Below, piece by piece: positions 1 through 8,090 of a stretch of 64,000 nucleotides of DNA (position 1 is its first letter; each line of letters opens with the position of its first letter). The stretch comes from an uncultured Tenacibaculum sp. (GTDB lineage Bacteria; Bacteroidota; Bacteroidia; Flavobacteriales; Flavobacteriaceae). Both the position numbers and the translations under genes were made by a program. The stretch is taken from the NCBI GenBank assembly GCA_947496185.1, contig CANMCD010000006.1:62001-126000 (forward strand). The letters run 5' to 3'. Under the pieces are notes generated by a model. That model did not search any database, was not told the DNA's origin, and worked only from the letters and a program-made list of their open reading frames with translations.

Positions 1-47
1 CCAAAAAGCGTGGTAATGATCGTTATTATTATGCTTGTCTTATTCAT
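1..47 (-). CDS. Start of a small phage gene cut by the window edge
   Basis: An ATG at 45-47 opens a frame that runs off the window with about 15 hydrophobic, Ile/Thr-rich residues after an MNKTS start. It is co-oriented with, and 41 nt downstream of, the baseplate gene that ends at 88. It could be a membrane peptide or signal-peptide protein of the late operon. Too little is visible to name it. Confidence 0.3.
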   Translation of the reverse strand, partial: MNKTSIIITIITTLF

Positions 48-87
48 TTAATAGGGGGCTTTATTATTATTTAATTATTGTTTAAAT

Positions 88-561
88 TCAATTTAAAAAC
101 TCTTTAAACCTTGCTTCAAGGGTGTCAAATTCTGTAAGGTTTAAAAGATTTATAGTTGTTCCCGATGTGGTTGTAAACTTCATTTTTTTGACGGCTGAAA
201 TTAAATCCACCATTAAGCCTTTTAATGTTTCGTTTTCTTTTTTCAGTAAGAAACCAGACGCGTCAATATTTAAGGCGACGTTTTTAATTTTTACTTGGTG
301 TTTTTGTATCGCGGATGTATTGACAACAACGGCAATTTCTTTACTAATAAAAACCACGGTGACCAGCGAGCCTATTTCGGGCAGTAAAAACACACCTCCG
401 TTTTTATCATCAGTCATTAAATATGCGTCGTCTATTTCTGCACTACCGTCTAATGGCTGTAAATCTGCCGTCTTATTTTCTATATCGACACTGATAACCT
501 TACAGACCTTTGCGTATATCTCGTCGCCCGTTTGTGCTAGTTTTTGTATTACTTCTTTCAT
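88..561 (-). CDS. Baseplate spike/OB-fold protein, Mu gp45 or gpV-like
   Basis: A 157-residue protein. Residues about 17-80 form an OB-like stretch of alternating beta strands: a 'VCKVISVD' strand, then 'TADLQPLDG', then 'FLLPEIGSLVTVVF'. This is the pattern of baseplate puncturing and assembly proteins of contractile phages. A beta-rich middle ('IKNVALNIDASG') and a C-terminal helix follow. It lies 4 nt after the hub-like gene in the same operon, the usual order hub then spike. It would sit at the membrane-facing tip of the tail. It is shorter than full spikes and shows no enzymatic domain, so the assignment rests on the N-terminal pattern and gene order. Confidence 0.6.
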   Translation of the reverse strand: MKEVIQKLAQTGDEIYAKVCKVISVDIENKTADLQPLDGSAEIDDAYLMTDDKNGGVFLLPEIGSLVTVVFISKEIAVVVNTSAIQKHQVKIKNVALNIDASGFLLKKENETLKGLMVDLISAVKKMKFTTTSGTTINLLNLTEFDTLEARFKEFLN

Positions 562-565
562 TTTT

Positions 566-1540
566 CTATCCGATTGGTTTGTCTAAGGTTATATTTTGGC
601 GGTAGCCGTTTACCCCAAAAATGATTTCGGTTTTTTTCACTAGGTAAGTTCCTGAATTACCATCGGAAGCCGTAATATTTACCATATCACACTTACTTAC
701 CTCGGGCACTCCAAAACTTTCAAAAGAACCTTTAAACCCCGTTTGTTTATACCTTTCTAGCGCTTTTGTGGCGTATTTTTTTAACTCCTTTTCACTCAAA
801 CCGTCGATACGTATTTTTATCACATCGCCGTCCTTGTCGCCTAGTTCAAACGTTGTTTTTTTGTGTTTTGCTCCAAAACTAACCGCTTCGACTCTTACGC
901 GGATGTCTTCTTTTTGTCTATACTCTAAGTCTTCGCTAATTATATTTTTACCGTGAGCAAAAAACAGTTTTTTGCGGTTGTCGAACGGATACCGAAGACC
1001 TACGTATAAAACTGTATCCCCGCCTATATTTCTGAAATAGCTACTAAGCATATATTTTTCCTTAAGCTCCTGCAATTCTTCGGCGACGGTATTTTTTACG
1101 ATTCTGTACTTCCCGAGCGCAATACTTTTGTCTATTAACTGGAATTTTATACCAGTATCATTTAGTAAATACGTTATAAATTCTTCAAGCGACACATTTT
1201 TAAATGATTTCGGCGTTAGCTTCTTTTGTTTTAACAAAAACATACTGTCTTCGCATTTTATTTTTATTGGTGTATGTGCGTCGATGCTTCTTACAAAACC
1301 AACAAAACGCGTTGTAAGCTCGTTGTCGTAGCCTAATTTAACGGTGACTTTGTCACCTCTTTTTATTGGTGGCTTACCGTTTTCGATGGTGTAGCCCTCC
1401 CACGTTATATTTTTAGGGAGTTCAAGCTCGCAAGTGTCAGTAAGCGCGTCCGTTTCTTCGACAATCGTACATGACGCCACGGAAGTAAATTCCCAGCTTT
1501 TAGTACTTATTAAGTTTATATGTGAGCAAAGCGTATACAT
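566..1540 (-). CDS. Baseplate hub protein, late-control gpD / Mu gp44-like
   Basis: A 324-residue protein. It has the layout of gpD/gp44-type hub proteins: an N-terminal beta domain that accepts the tube ('SCTIVEETDALTDTCELELP', then 'IKRGDKVTVKLGYD' and 'FVGFVRSID'), a helical middle with 'SLEEFITYLL', and a C-terminal strand-rich part with 'GTYLVKKTEIIFG'. The hub joins the tail tube to the spike and forms the baseplate centre. It abuts the preceding gene (stop at 1541) without a gap, so translation is probably coupled. Residue-level homology is from memory of the fold pattern, not from a search. Confidence 0.65.
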   Translation of the reverse strand: MYTLCSHINLISTKSWEFTSVASCTIVEETDALTDTCELELPKNITWEGYTIENGKPPIKRGDKVTVKLGYDNELTTRFVGFVRSIDAHTPIKIKCEDSMFLLKQKKLTPKSFKNVSLEEFITYLLNDTGIKFQLIDKSIALGKYRIVKNTVAEELQELKEKYMLSSYFRNIGGDTVLYVGLRYPFDNRKKLFFAHGKNIISEDLEYRQKEDIRVRVEAVSFGAKHKKTTFELGDKDGDVIKIRIDGLSEKELKKYATKALERYKQTGFKGSFESFGVPEVSKCDMVNITASDGNSGTYLVKKTEIIFGVNGYRQNITLDKPIG

Positions 1541-2062
1541 TTATATTTTTTTAATCTTTATTTCGTAGGGCTCATCCGAAAGCATTTGAATACTTAATGT
1601 TTGCCTATTGGTGTGTGTTTCTTGTTGTAAACTATAGGACTGAACAACTGCGGATTTTATACCAAAAACAAGTAAAAAATCGCTATCGACAATAATTGTC
1701 TTGTCTACGCTCAACATTTCGTAAAGCGTTTTAAGTTGGTTTTTCGGATACTTAAAACGGTCTTGATAATTGGCACTTTCGGAGGGTTGGGTAATTCCTA
1801 CGGCTGCCGTTATACTATAATCGCCTTTACTTACAAACTCTTTAACAGTGCCGCCTCTGCCTTGTAGCGGGGTAGTTACAATGTTTTTTTCTTGGCTAAT
1901 TGTCAAAACGCATTCTTCAAGGATCATTTCTTTAGTTCCGTATTTTAGTCCTAACGTGGCTATTCGAGGCGCACCTGACAGTTCCTCTTTATTCGTATCC
2001 ACAGCCTTATTAAACGGCTTAGCCGTTTGTAAAGCGAAAGAAAATGTTTTTGTTACTCCCAT
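1541..2062 (-). CDS. Tail protein, DUF6046-like, between tape measure and hub
   Basis: A 173-residue protein. It carries the signature I associate with DUF6046 proteins of Bacteroidota phages and contractile particles: 'CVLTISQEKNIVTTPLQ', then a 'GGTVKEFVSKGDYSITA' core, then 'YPKNQLKTLYEML'. In related systems proteins at this position act as the adaptor between tail tube or tape measure and baseplate hub (the LysM-type protein slot). The gene is 5 nt downstream of the tape measure gene and contiguous with the hub. Position and motif agree; the exact structural role is inference. Confidence 0.6.
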   Translation of the reverse strand: MGVTKTFSFALQTAKPFNKAVDTNKEELSGAPRIATLGLKYGTKEMILEECVLTISQEKNIVTTPLQGRGGTVKEFVSKGDYSITAAVGITQPSESANYQDRFKYPKNQLKTLYEMLSVDKTIIVDSDFLLVFGIKSAVVQSYSLQQETHTNRQTLSIQMLSDEPYEIKIKKI

Positions 2063-2067
2063 TACTT

Positions 2068-4476
2068 TTAATTTATTGCTGTATAATCTACCACCGCCGT
2101 TAATAGTGCCTCTTGTATCATTTCTTTAATTTTGGCTTTAGTCATTTCAGCACCATTTTGATTATATACAATGAAGTTTTCAACTAGTTTATTAACATTT
2201 AAAGCTGAGACTTTACTTCCTTTTTCCCCGCTTGATTTCGCACTTTTAGCCGCCGCGGCGCCAATGGTTTTTGTTTCACCTAAGTTCCCGCCCTTTGTTA
2301 CATCAAAAATACTTTTGTAACTATTGAGAGTTTCCTCGTCTTTTTCTTGTTGCTTCTTTTTTTCTTCTTGGTCTCGGTCAAAGTCTTCGCCCCCTTTTTG
2401 TTTCCCCCTTTCGTAGGACTCGTTTAAGTCCTCCATTCCCTCAGGCGAAAATAGCGTGTTCCAGAGTTCTTTTATAGGACTTATTAGACCACTAATTTTA
2501 TTAAAAATCTTATCTAATAAATCCGTTATCCAGCTCCAAACATCTGAAAAAACGTTTTTTATTGGCGTTATTATGGTGTCGTTTATAAATCCGAAGAAAG
2601 TCGAAAAAGTCTCCGTTAACCATTTCCATACCTTTGAAAATGTATTGGCAACCACATCAAAAACAGTTATAAATGTGTCCTTTATAAATCCAGCTACAGG
2701 ACTTATTACGTTTTTCCATAACCATTTTAGTTCTGTAGCTATACCATTCCACACCATTTTTACAGCTTTCCAAATCATGGTAAAATGTTTTTTTATAATT
2801 CCCCATATAAAGCCGATGATAGGCTTTATAATAAGCTTATAGACACGTTTTAGTACCACGCCGATATTATGGAAGGCGGCTTTTCCGACTTCCCAAACGC
2901 CGAATAATATTTCGCGAAATTTCCGCGAGTTATCCCACAACATTTTTAATCCGATAACGACTGCCGTTATTCCTGCTATCAACCAACCAAAAACGGGTAT
3001 ATTCATAATAGCTATAGAAAAAGCACGCGTGGCTGCTGTGGTTTGTATCATGGCTTTTTTAACCATGCCAATACCTTTGGAAAAAACGACCGAAGAAAGC
3101 GCGCCGATTGTCATTTGCGCGTTAACGGTAAAAATTTTGTTTCTGTACCAGCTTGCTATTTTACCACCGATTCCCATGGATGCGGTATTTTTGTTAACGG
3201 CGACGGTGTCCGCGTTGGTTACAAATATTTTTGCCCACCATGCCTTAATACCGCTAAAAATTTCCATTTTAAAGGACTTATAAATCGTATGAATAGCATT
3301 TAATGAAACCGCAAATTGCCCGTGCGTCATTATCATATTCATTGTAGACTGAACATACGGCATTATACCTTGTGTTAGTTGAAAAAAGCTAATTTTTAAA
3401 TCGTCGATTACTGCCGATTTCCTTTTGCTTTTTTCCGCGTAACTGTCCATAACCACCCCCGCTTGCTCAACTGCCGTATTGGTGTCCGCGATCTTTACTT
3501 TCAAATCCTCCAAGCTGGAAATACCATCTATAAGGGCGACTGCCGCGGCGCTATTTTCTTTACCAAAAAGCTTGGTAATTAAAGCAGAATCCGCCATTAC
3601 AGGCTGCAAGTTTTTCAGCCTATCGGTAAGCGGGATGGATTTGTCACTTAAATTTTTTAAATCAACCCCTGCCGCTATAAGCTGCTTTTGTGTGTCTTTA
3701 GGTAAAAAACGCCCTTGCGACAAGGTCGCCAATACGTTACGTAGCGCCACACCGCCCTCACTCCCTTTTTTTCCCGCTTTGTCTAACACTTGAATAGCCG
3801 CAACCGTTTCAACAAACGAAACGTTGGCATTTTTAGCCATCATTCCCGCTTGTTCAAGAGCCCTCGAAGTTTCGGGGAGCTCTGCCGATCCTTCCTTTGC
3901 GCCCGCCGCCATCACATTCATCATGTCCGTCATTATTTTACTCGCGGCAATTGGATATTTTAGTGATACTCCGTACTGGTTCATAGCGGTTGTCAGCACA
4001 TTGGTAGCGGCGACGGTATCGCCCCCCATAGTCTTAGACAGTATGTTAACATTATCGCCCATAGCGGCAAGGGCTTCGTCGTTTTCCGCGATTTCTGGCG
4101 ATAACTGTGATAATATTAACTTATAACTTTCAATATTGCTCGCTGCGTCTGTACCAAAGGTTTTTGCACTTTTTCGTGCTGCTTTTTCAATTTTGTTTAG
4201 ACCTTCGCCTACTTGTCCAGTTATCGCCGAAAGGTCTGCCATTTGTGTGTTTAACGAAATACCTGGCCCTACAAGTCCGTCCAACGAATTCCCGAGTTGT
4301 TCCAAGCCCTCAAAGGCAAGGGAAAAGGATAGCAAAGACTTAAAACAATCACCGAACGATTTATTGACGCGATTTGTAGAATTTCGAACACCCGCCAGTC
4401 CTTTTTCTATTTCATAGAAAACGTCTGCACCGTTGTAGCGAAAATTTATATCGTATGTCGTTTGGGCTGTTGCCAT
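2068..4476 (-). CDS. Tail tape measure protein (TP901 type)
   Basis: An 802-residue protein, by far the longest of the tail operon. Residues about 60-330 match the TP901 tape-measure core ('NTQMADLSAITGQVG', 'AATNVLTTAMNQYGV', 'LRNVLATLSQG'). A hydrophobic stretch around residue 495 ('VFGWLIAGITAVVIGL') is followed by amphipathic, Trp-rich repeats and a charged Lys/Glu region near 700. Tape measure proteins set tail length and are ejected with the DNA. The gene follows the frameshifted chaperone gene, which is the conserved order of tailed phages. The chaperone product is expected to coat this protein during tail assembly. Confidence 0.9.
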   Translation of the reverse strand: MATAQTTYDINFRYNGADVFYEIEKGLAGVRNSTNRVNKSFGDCFKSLLSFSLAFEGLEQLGNSLDGLVGPGISLNTQMADLSAITGQVGEGLNKIEKAARKSAKTFGTDAASNIESYKLILSQLSPEIAENDEALAAMGDNVNILSKTMGGDTVAATNVLTTAMNQYGVSLKYPIAASKIMTDMMNVMAAGAKEGSAELPETSRALEQAGMMAKNANVSFVETVAAIQVLDKAGKKGSEGGVALRNVLATLSQGRFLPKDTQKQLIAAGVDLKNLSDKSIPLTDRLKNLQPVMADSALITKLFGKENSAAAVALIDGISSLEDLKVKIADTNTAVEQAGVVMDSYAEKSKRKSAVIDDLKISFFQLTQGIMPYVQSTMNMIMTHGQFAVSLNAIHTIYKSFKMEIFSGIKAWWAKIFVTNADTVAVNKNTASMGIGGKIASWYRNKIFTVNAQMTIGALSSVVFSKGIGMVKKAMIQTTAATRAFSIAIMNIPVFGWLIAGITAVVIGLKMLWDNSRKFREILFGVWEVGKAAFHNIGVVLKRVYKLIIKPIIGFIWGIIKKHFTMIWKAVKMVWNGIATELKWLWKNVISPVAGFIKDTFITVFDVVANTFSKVWKWLTETFSTFFGFINDTIITPIKNVFSDVWSWITDLLDKIFNKISGLISPIKELWNTLFSPEGMEDLNESYERGKQKGGEDFDRDQEEKKKQQEKDEETLNSYKSIFDVTKGGNLGETKTIGAAAAKSAKSSGEKGSKVSALNVNKLVENFIVYNQNGAEMTKAKIKEMIQEALLTAVVDYTAIN

Positions 4477-4583
4477 TTTTTATGGTATATTTGATAAAAA
4501 CACTTTGTATATATGATACTAGCCGTTTATTTGGTTGTGATAACTTTTTTTATCTGGAAATTGGTATCCCGTGCTAATTGCGA

Positions 4584-5110
4584 TTAACCTCCTAAAAAAG
4601 CCTTAAAAATCTCCGCTTGATTTTCCAAGCGCCATCGCTCCAACCATTGGGCTTGGGCGTATAGCTTTTGCCATTCACTTAGCTGTAATTTTTCGGGATC
4701 AATCTTAAAATTTGCACGTATAAGCGCATCCGCTTGCAGCTTATGTAGGTCATGTTCTTTATAGGTCGGCTCACCTTTTAATAGTGAGCCTACAAGTTTT
4801 TTGTATCAACTGAAAAAGAACTCATGTGAACCCCGATACTTTCCGCGGCTTTTAACCTTAAGAAGTCACGGCTTTCAAACGCTTCATCCGCTGCCACTAC
4901 AAGATTCTTGTATAGAATCAATGATGCTTGTATCTCGTTCTTTTGCGATATTTTGCGCGTACTTTCCAGTACTTTTTCATTAGGCTCTTTAAAAATCGCG
5001 TGGTAGGTACTTTCGCCTTGTTTTACAGTAGCTAAAATTAAATATCCATGTGTCGCCTTTAACTCTTCTATTTCCGCGGTTGTTAAACCGCATATATTAT
5101 TGTTAGTCAT
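4584..5110 (-). CDS. Tail assembly chaperone, -1 frameshift fusion product
   Basis: Inferred product: ribosomes that slip back one base at the AAAAAAC heptamer (4802-4796) leave the 106-residue frame and add 70 residues encoded from 4796 down to the TAA at 4584-4586, giving about 175 residues. The extension begins LVGSLLKGEP and ends FKAFLGG, is Trp/Gln-rich and has a normal coding look, with no other start codon that would express it well. Tail chaperone pairs made by frameshifting directly upstream of the tape measure gene are well known (lambda G/GT). Here the slip site, spacer and hairpin are all visible. Frame arithmetic was checked by hand. Confidence 0.8.
4768..4802 (-). promoter_or_regulatory. 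Programmed -1 ribosomal frameshift signal
   Basis: On the minus strand: slippery heptamer A AAA AAC (4802-4796) exactly in the X-XXY-YYZ register of the upstream frame, a 5-nt spacer TTGTA, then a perfect 7-bp stem GGCTCAC/GTGAGCC with a 9-nt loop (4790-4768). The zero-frame stop TAG is at 4792-4790, inside the signal. All three elements of a classic -1 signal are present. Confidence 0.85.
4790..5110 (-). CDS. Tail assembly chaperone, zero-frame product (gpG-like)
   Basis: A 106-residue mainly helical protein starting MTNNNICGLT and ending at TAG 4790-4792, two codons after the slippery heptamer. It sits between the tube gene (5122-5556) and the tape measure gene, the standard place for the short chaperone form. 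I see no enzymatic motif. Its normal termination product should be made in excess over the extended form. The position and the frameshift signal support the role more than the sequence itself does. Confidence 0.78.
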   Translation of the reverse strand: MTNNNICGLTTAEIEELKATHGYLILATVKQGESTYHAIFKEPNEKVLESTRKISQKNEIQASLILYKNLVVAADEAFESRDFLRLKAAESIGVHMSSFSVDTKNL

Positions 5111-5121
5111 AATTTAGTTTT

Positions 5122-5556
5122 TTAATTGTTGGTTTTGTCTACGATTTCACCCGTAATTAATTCAAATTCGATTTCTTTAAACATATCTCCTTCTTTCCAA
5201 TCAAAAGCCGTTTTTTTAAATTCACACATCTTGATGTGATGTGTCTGTATAAGCCCATTTTTGGGCAAATAGGAGACAACGATCGTAAAAGGCGAGATTA
5301 AATGTAATTTCCCCATTGGCGCGTTGGACTTTAAGGCCATTACAGTGCTACCTAGCAATGTTATAGATGCGGTCGTTTTTACTCGCCCGTATCCTCTTTT
5401 ATAAGGGTGAGCACCTGCCGCGTATATATTTTCCTTTTCTTGCTCTTCTTCGTATTTTATACCGCGAATTCCTAGTATTGGAACGCCGCCTATATTTACG
5501 GTAATGGAGCTCCAGCCATATTCGACACCGTTTATTAATGCATTAAAATCTACCAT
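5122..5556 (-). CDS. Tail tube protein
   Basis: A 144-residue beta-rich protein that follows the sheath gene by 4 nt, which is where contractile phages encode the tube. Visible features are 'SSITVNIGGVPILGI', a long charged loop with 'EEEQEKENIYAAGAHPYKRG', a 'TASITLLGSTVMAL' strand pair and a C-terminal 'DMFKEIEFELITGEI' strand. That pattern, a tube beta-sandwich with an N-terminal helix-loop, fits Mu-type and P2-type tube proteins. It would polymerise inside the sheath as the DNA conduit. Homology was not searched. Confidence 0.7.
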   Translation of the reverse strand: MVDFNALINGVEYGWSSITVNIGGVPILGIRGIKYEEEQEKENIYAAGAHPYKRGYGRVKTTASITLLGSTVMALKSNAPMGKLHLISPFTIVVSYLPKNGLIQTHHIKMCEFKKTAFDWKEGDMFKEIEFELITGEIVDKTNN

Positions 5557-5560
5557 CTAT

Positions 5561-6733
5561 TTAGTTTTTTAACGTTAGTCCGATACTTACTTCTATTTCT
5601 CTGAGCGTACCAACAGGCACTATTTTCAAAACTATCCTGAGCTTTGAGCTTGTTAGTATTTTTTGATTTGGGTTTATTGAAACCGAATAACCACTTATTT
5701 GCCCCTTTACGATCATTTCGTCTAACTGCTGATCGCAGAGAGCTTCCAAACCGCTTACAGTTGTCGGGTCAAGTTCACCCGTTGTCGCATCGACATAGGT
5801 AGGGCTTGAAACTTTTGGAATTAAAGCGCGGTTAATTTTTCTAACCGCCTCGCTAATTGTTCGCCCGTTTTCGATGTAGGCATAATCAGAATCTAAAGAA
5901 GTAGCCGTGTGACTATCGTTTAAAAAACTGCCCGCTACTCCGACGTGTTTTATCGCAAACAAATAACCTTTTTCATCAAACTGACCTAATTGATCGTCAG
6001 TAAAAGAACTGACAAGCGAGCCGTCACAGATTGCAGGTTCGTCCAATTCGCGGGCTAAAATACTTCCACCCGTTAACTTTTTGTCATAGGGGTCTTCGGT
6101 AACCAAATTTTGACGCTCTACCCATGCAATAGATTCATGAACATTCGATTTTGATAACGAGCCCAAAACAGCACCTATACAAGAAATTGAAGGCGTTGTT
6201 TTCGCTAAATAAGAACCACGACCCCCGCCATCTTGACCAATAACCACACTTACATTTTCGCATTTTTGTTCGCGTAAATTTGCTAGTGTCGCCAAATCTG
6301 TACTACTAACTTTGACAGAAAGTAAAAAATTTACGGGCGTGTTTTTATTCCAAAAATACGTGGCATGTTTTTCAAGTGCCTTAGTCGTTTCTATAAGCTT
6401 ACTAACAGGCGTTTTAAAATCACAAATGGCTATTTGTCGAATACTTCCATTTGAAAATGAAAGCATATTTTTTACCTCAGTAAACAGTCCGTCAGAACTT
6501 GCCACAGATTGACAGTAGAGCTTTGCGCCCTGGTTGATTCTGAAAAATTCGGATGCCTGGTAATGTAACACCGAATTTTTATTAACGCCTAAGTCTTCTA
6601 GTTCTTTTATAGAATATACGGCGCTTATATTAAACGGAGCTTCTCCGTAAACTAGCAAACCCGACACATGAGTGTCGCCTGATAGTTTACGTCCTAGCCC
6701 GCCGTTTTCTTTTATAAATTTAATACCGTTCAT
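5561..6733 (-). CDS. Contractile tail sheath protein (DUF2586-like)
   Basis: A 390-residue protein. It has the composition and C-terminal layout of phage sheath subunits: 'CIGAVLGSLSKSNVHESIAW' in the middle, then 'YAYIENGRTISEAVRKINRAL' and a final beta strand pair ending 'IEVSIGLTLKN'. The 'IENGRT...A.R.IN' segment is typical of sheath subdomains that interlock neighbouring rings. Sheath followed by tube (4 nt gap) indicates a myovirus-type contractile tail. The family name DUF2586 is my recollection for Mu-like phages of Bacteroidota. Confidence 0.8.
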   Translation of the reverse strand: MNGIKFIKENGGLGRKLSGDTHVSGLLVYGEAPFNISAVYSIKELEDLGVNKNSVLHYQASEFFRINQGAKLYCQSVASSDGLFTEVKNMLSFSNGSIRQIAICDFKTPVSKLIETTKALEKHATYFWNKNTPVNFLLSVKVSSTDLATLANLREQKCENVSVVIGQDGGGRGSYLAKTTPSISCIGAVLGSLSKSNVHESIAWVERQNLVTEDPYDKKLTGGSILARELDEPAICDGSLVSSFTDDQLGQFDEKGYLFAIKHVGVAGSFLNDSHTATSLDSDYAYIENGRTISEAVRKINRALIPKVSSPTYVDATTGELDPTTVSGLEALCDQQLDEMIVKGQISGYSVSINPNQKILTSSKLRIVLKIVPVGTLREIEVSIGLTLKN

Positions 6734-6737
6734 GATT

Positions 6738-7025
6738 CTATTTTTCTTTGTTTTCTGGTGTTGGTACGGTTTCAGGTTTTTTGCTTTTTCCCGATTTTTC
6801 CCCTTTGTTTTCTGATGGTGATACGGTTTCAGTCTTTTCGCTTTTTTGCGATTTTTTCACTTTGTTTTTACTTGCCAAATATTCCGCGCGCGTGTGTTTT
6901 GTTACCTTTTTTATGTCTAAGGTTTTCGCGTGCGTTTGGGCATGGTGTTCTTTATAAAATTGCTGCCCGTCTGAGGTTTGGTAATACACTTCCAAAATCT
7001 CATTGGTTTCGAATAAACTTGCCAT
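6738..7025 (-). CDS. Small charged protein upstream of the sheath gene, internal repeat
   Basis: A 95-residue protein. The first 50 residues look folded ('EVYYQTSDGQQFYKEHHAQTH'). The rest is low-complexity Lys/Ser/Glu/Pro with two imperfect copies of a unit of about 17 residues (KSEKTETVSPSENKGEK, then KSKKPETVPTPENKEK). It lies between the lysis genes and the sheath gene, 4 nt before the latter. Homologous slots in other Mu-like phages hold small head-completion or unknown proteins. I do not recognise it; the variable tail may differ in repeat number between strains. Confidence 0.65.
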   Translation of the reverse strand: MASLFETNEILEVYYQTSDGQQFYKEHHAQTHAKTLDIKKVTKHTRAEYLASKNKVKKSQKSEKTETVSPSENKGEKSGKSKKPETVPTPENKEK

Positions 7026-7043
7026 GATGTTTTTTTTAAATTT

Positions 7044-7628
7044 TTAAAATAATTTGTAGCCGACCCCGATATTATGTGTAGGATGAGTCATCGGCGCGAT
7101 GTTTAGGCGGTAGCTGACAAACCATTCGGTTTTGTTGTTGTACTGCACGCCAAAGCTTATATTATCAAAGCGACTTTTATTTCCGCCTATTTCCGAAAAT
7201 AGATATAAGCCGCTAGGTTCTTTTTTTGGAGGCTCTAAAACCTTTGTAACCACTATTTTTTTGGGAACTTTTAGCTTATAATTTATAACGCTTTTTTCCA
7301 AGCTACCACGCACTAAATTGCGGCTGTATATTTCTATGTCTGCGTTTTTTAAAGTGTCAATATATAATCTAGCGGACTCCGCTACATTTTTATCAACTTT
7401 TGTTGTATCCCGAACAATTGTTGTCGGGCTTTTTTTATAAACATATACCTTTTTATACTTGGTTGTTTCGACCTTAAAAGTGTCTACTTTAGTCCTCCAA
7501 ATTGTATCAATTTTCACCAAATTTGGTTCTTTGTGTTGATGATCTTTTTTCGCGTCATAGAAATTAAAGTATAACACGATAGCATAGAGTATAAAAAGCG
7601 GTATAGCAAGTATTCTTTTTGATTTCAT
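7044..7628 (-). CDS. Membrane-anchored, beta-barrel-ended protein; candidate one-gene spanin
   Basis: A 194-residue protein, using the ATG at 7628 just 1 nt after the amidase stop; a start at 7661 would overlap the amidase by 32 nt. Residues 5-22 form one membrane segment ('ILAIPLFILYAIVLYF'). A long Lys/Thr-rich extended region follows ('KVDTFKVETTKYKKVYVY'), then Tyr/Phe-rich amphipathic strands ending in '...IGVGYKLF', the terminal aromatic signature of outer-membrane beta proteins. Inner-membrane anchor, periplasmic stalk and outer-membrane-like C-terminus next to an endolysin suggest a protein that bridges the two membranes at lysis. No family name is known to me. Confidence 0.55.
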   Translation of the reverse strand: MKSKRILAIPLFILYAIVLYFNFYDAKKDHQHKEPNLVKIDTIWRTKVDTFKVETTKYKKVYVYKKSPTTIVRDTTKVDKNVAESARLYIDTLKNADIEIYSRNLVRGSLEKSVINYKLKVPKKIVVTKVLEPPKKEPSGLYLFSEIGGNKSRFDNISFGVQYNNKTEWFVSYRLNIAPMTHPTHNIGVGYKLF

Positions 7629-7629
7629 T

Positions 7630-8079
7630 TTACAGGGTTTTATATTCGTTTTTAGCATCAAAACAAGGGCATACTTTTAGAAACTCAAATGGCTCTATAA
7701 CTCCGTTACCGTTTCGATCTGGTGACAAATCGCGATGCCCTAAAATTGTTGCGCTTGGGTAGCGCGTTTTAAGCTCTTTTAAAAGAATACTTAACGCCAC
7801 TTTTTGCTGGGGGGTTCTTGTGTCTTTTGCAACTCCATTAACGTCCAAACCGCCGATATAGCAAACGCCGATACTTTCGCGGTTATACCCTCTCACATGC
7901 GCCCCGATTTCTGACTCCAAACGCCCTTTTTCGATCTTACCGTCTAAATTCACGACATAGTGGTAACCTATACAGCGCCAACCGCGGTGCTTATGCCAAT
8001 TATCAATATCCTTGGCATGAAAATTCTTGCCCTCTCGTGTTGCACTTGCGTGAACTACGATGTGTTTTATATTTCTCAT
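7630..8079 (-). CDS. Endolysin: N-acetylmuramoyl-L-alanine amidase (Amidase_2, T7 lysozyme-like)
   Basis: A 149-residue single-domain amidase that cuts the bond between muramic acid and L-Ala of the peptide stem. Zinc ligand candidates are His10 ('IVVHASAT'), His115 ('ILGHRDLSPD') and a Cys of the CPCFD motif at 137-141; the Tyr/His of 'GYHYVV' (38-43) and 'GAHVRGYN' (59-66) complete the family pattern. There is no signal peptide, so release would need a holin, which I could not identify. It lies 11 nt after the capsid gene and precedes the spanin-like gene, forming a small lysis cassette inside the late operon. Confidence 0.93.
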   Translation of the reverse strand: MRNIKHIVVHASATREGKNFHAKDIDNWHKHRGWRCIGYHYVVNLDGKIEKGRLESEIGAHVRGYNRESIGVCYIGGLDVNGVAKDTRTPQQKVALSILLKELKTRYPSATILGHRDLSPDRNGNGVIEPFEFLKVCPCFDAKNEYKTL

Positions 8080-8090
8080 GATGTATAGGC

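Noticed and set aside
122-586. 154-codon open frame on the plus strand opposite the baseplate gene
   Set aside because: It is the antisense shadow of the minus-strand gene; its translation is Ser/Phe-rich without domain-like features and it breaks operon logic. The same applies to other long antisense frames over the tape measure, terminase and protease genes.
4513-4587. Plus-strand ORF of 24 residues with a membrane-like sequence (MILAVYLVVITFFIWKL...)
   Set aside because: It is antisense to the tail operon and overlaps the end of the frameshift extension by 4 nt; no promoter is visible and chance hydrophobic peptides are common in AT-rich DNA.
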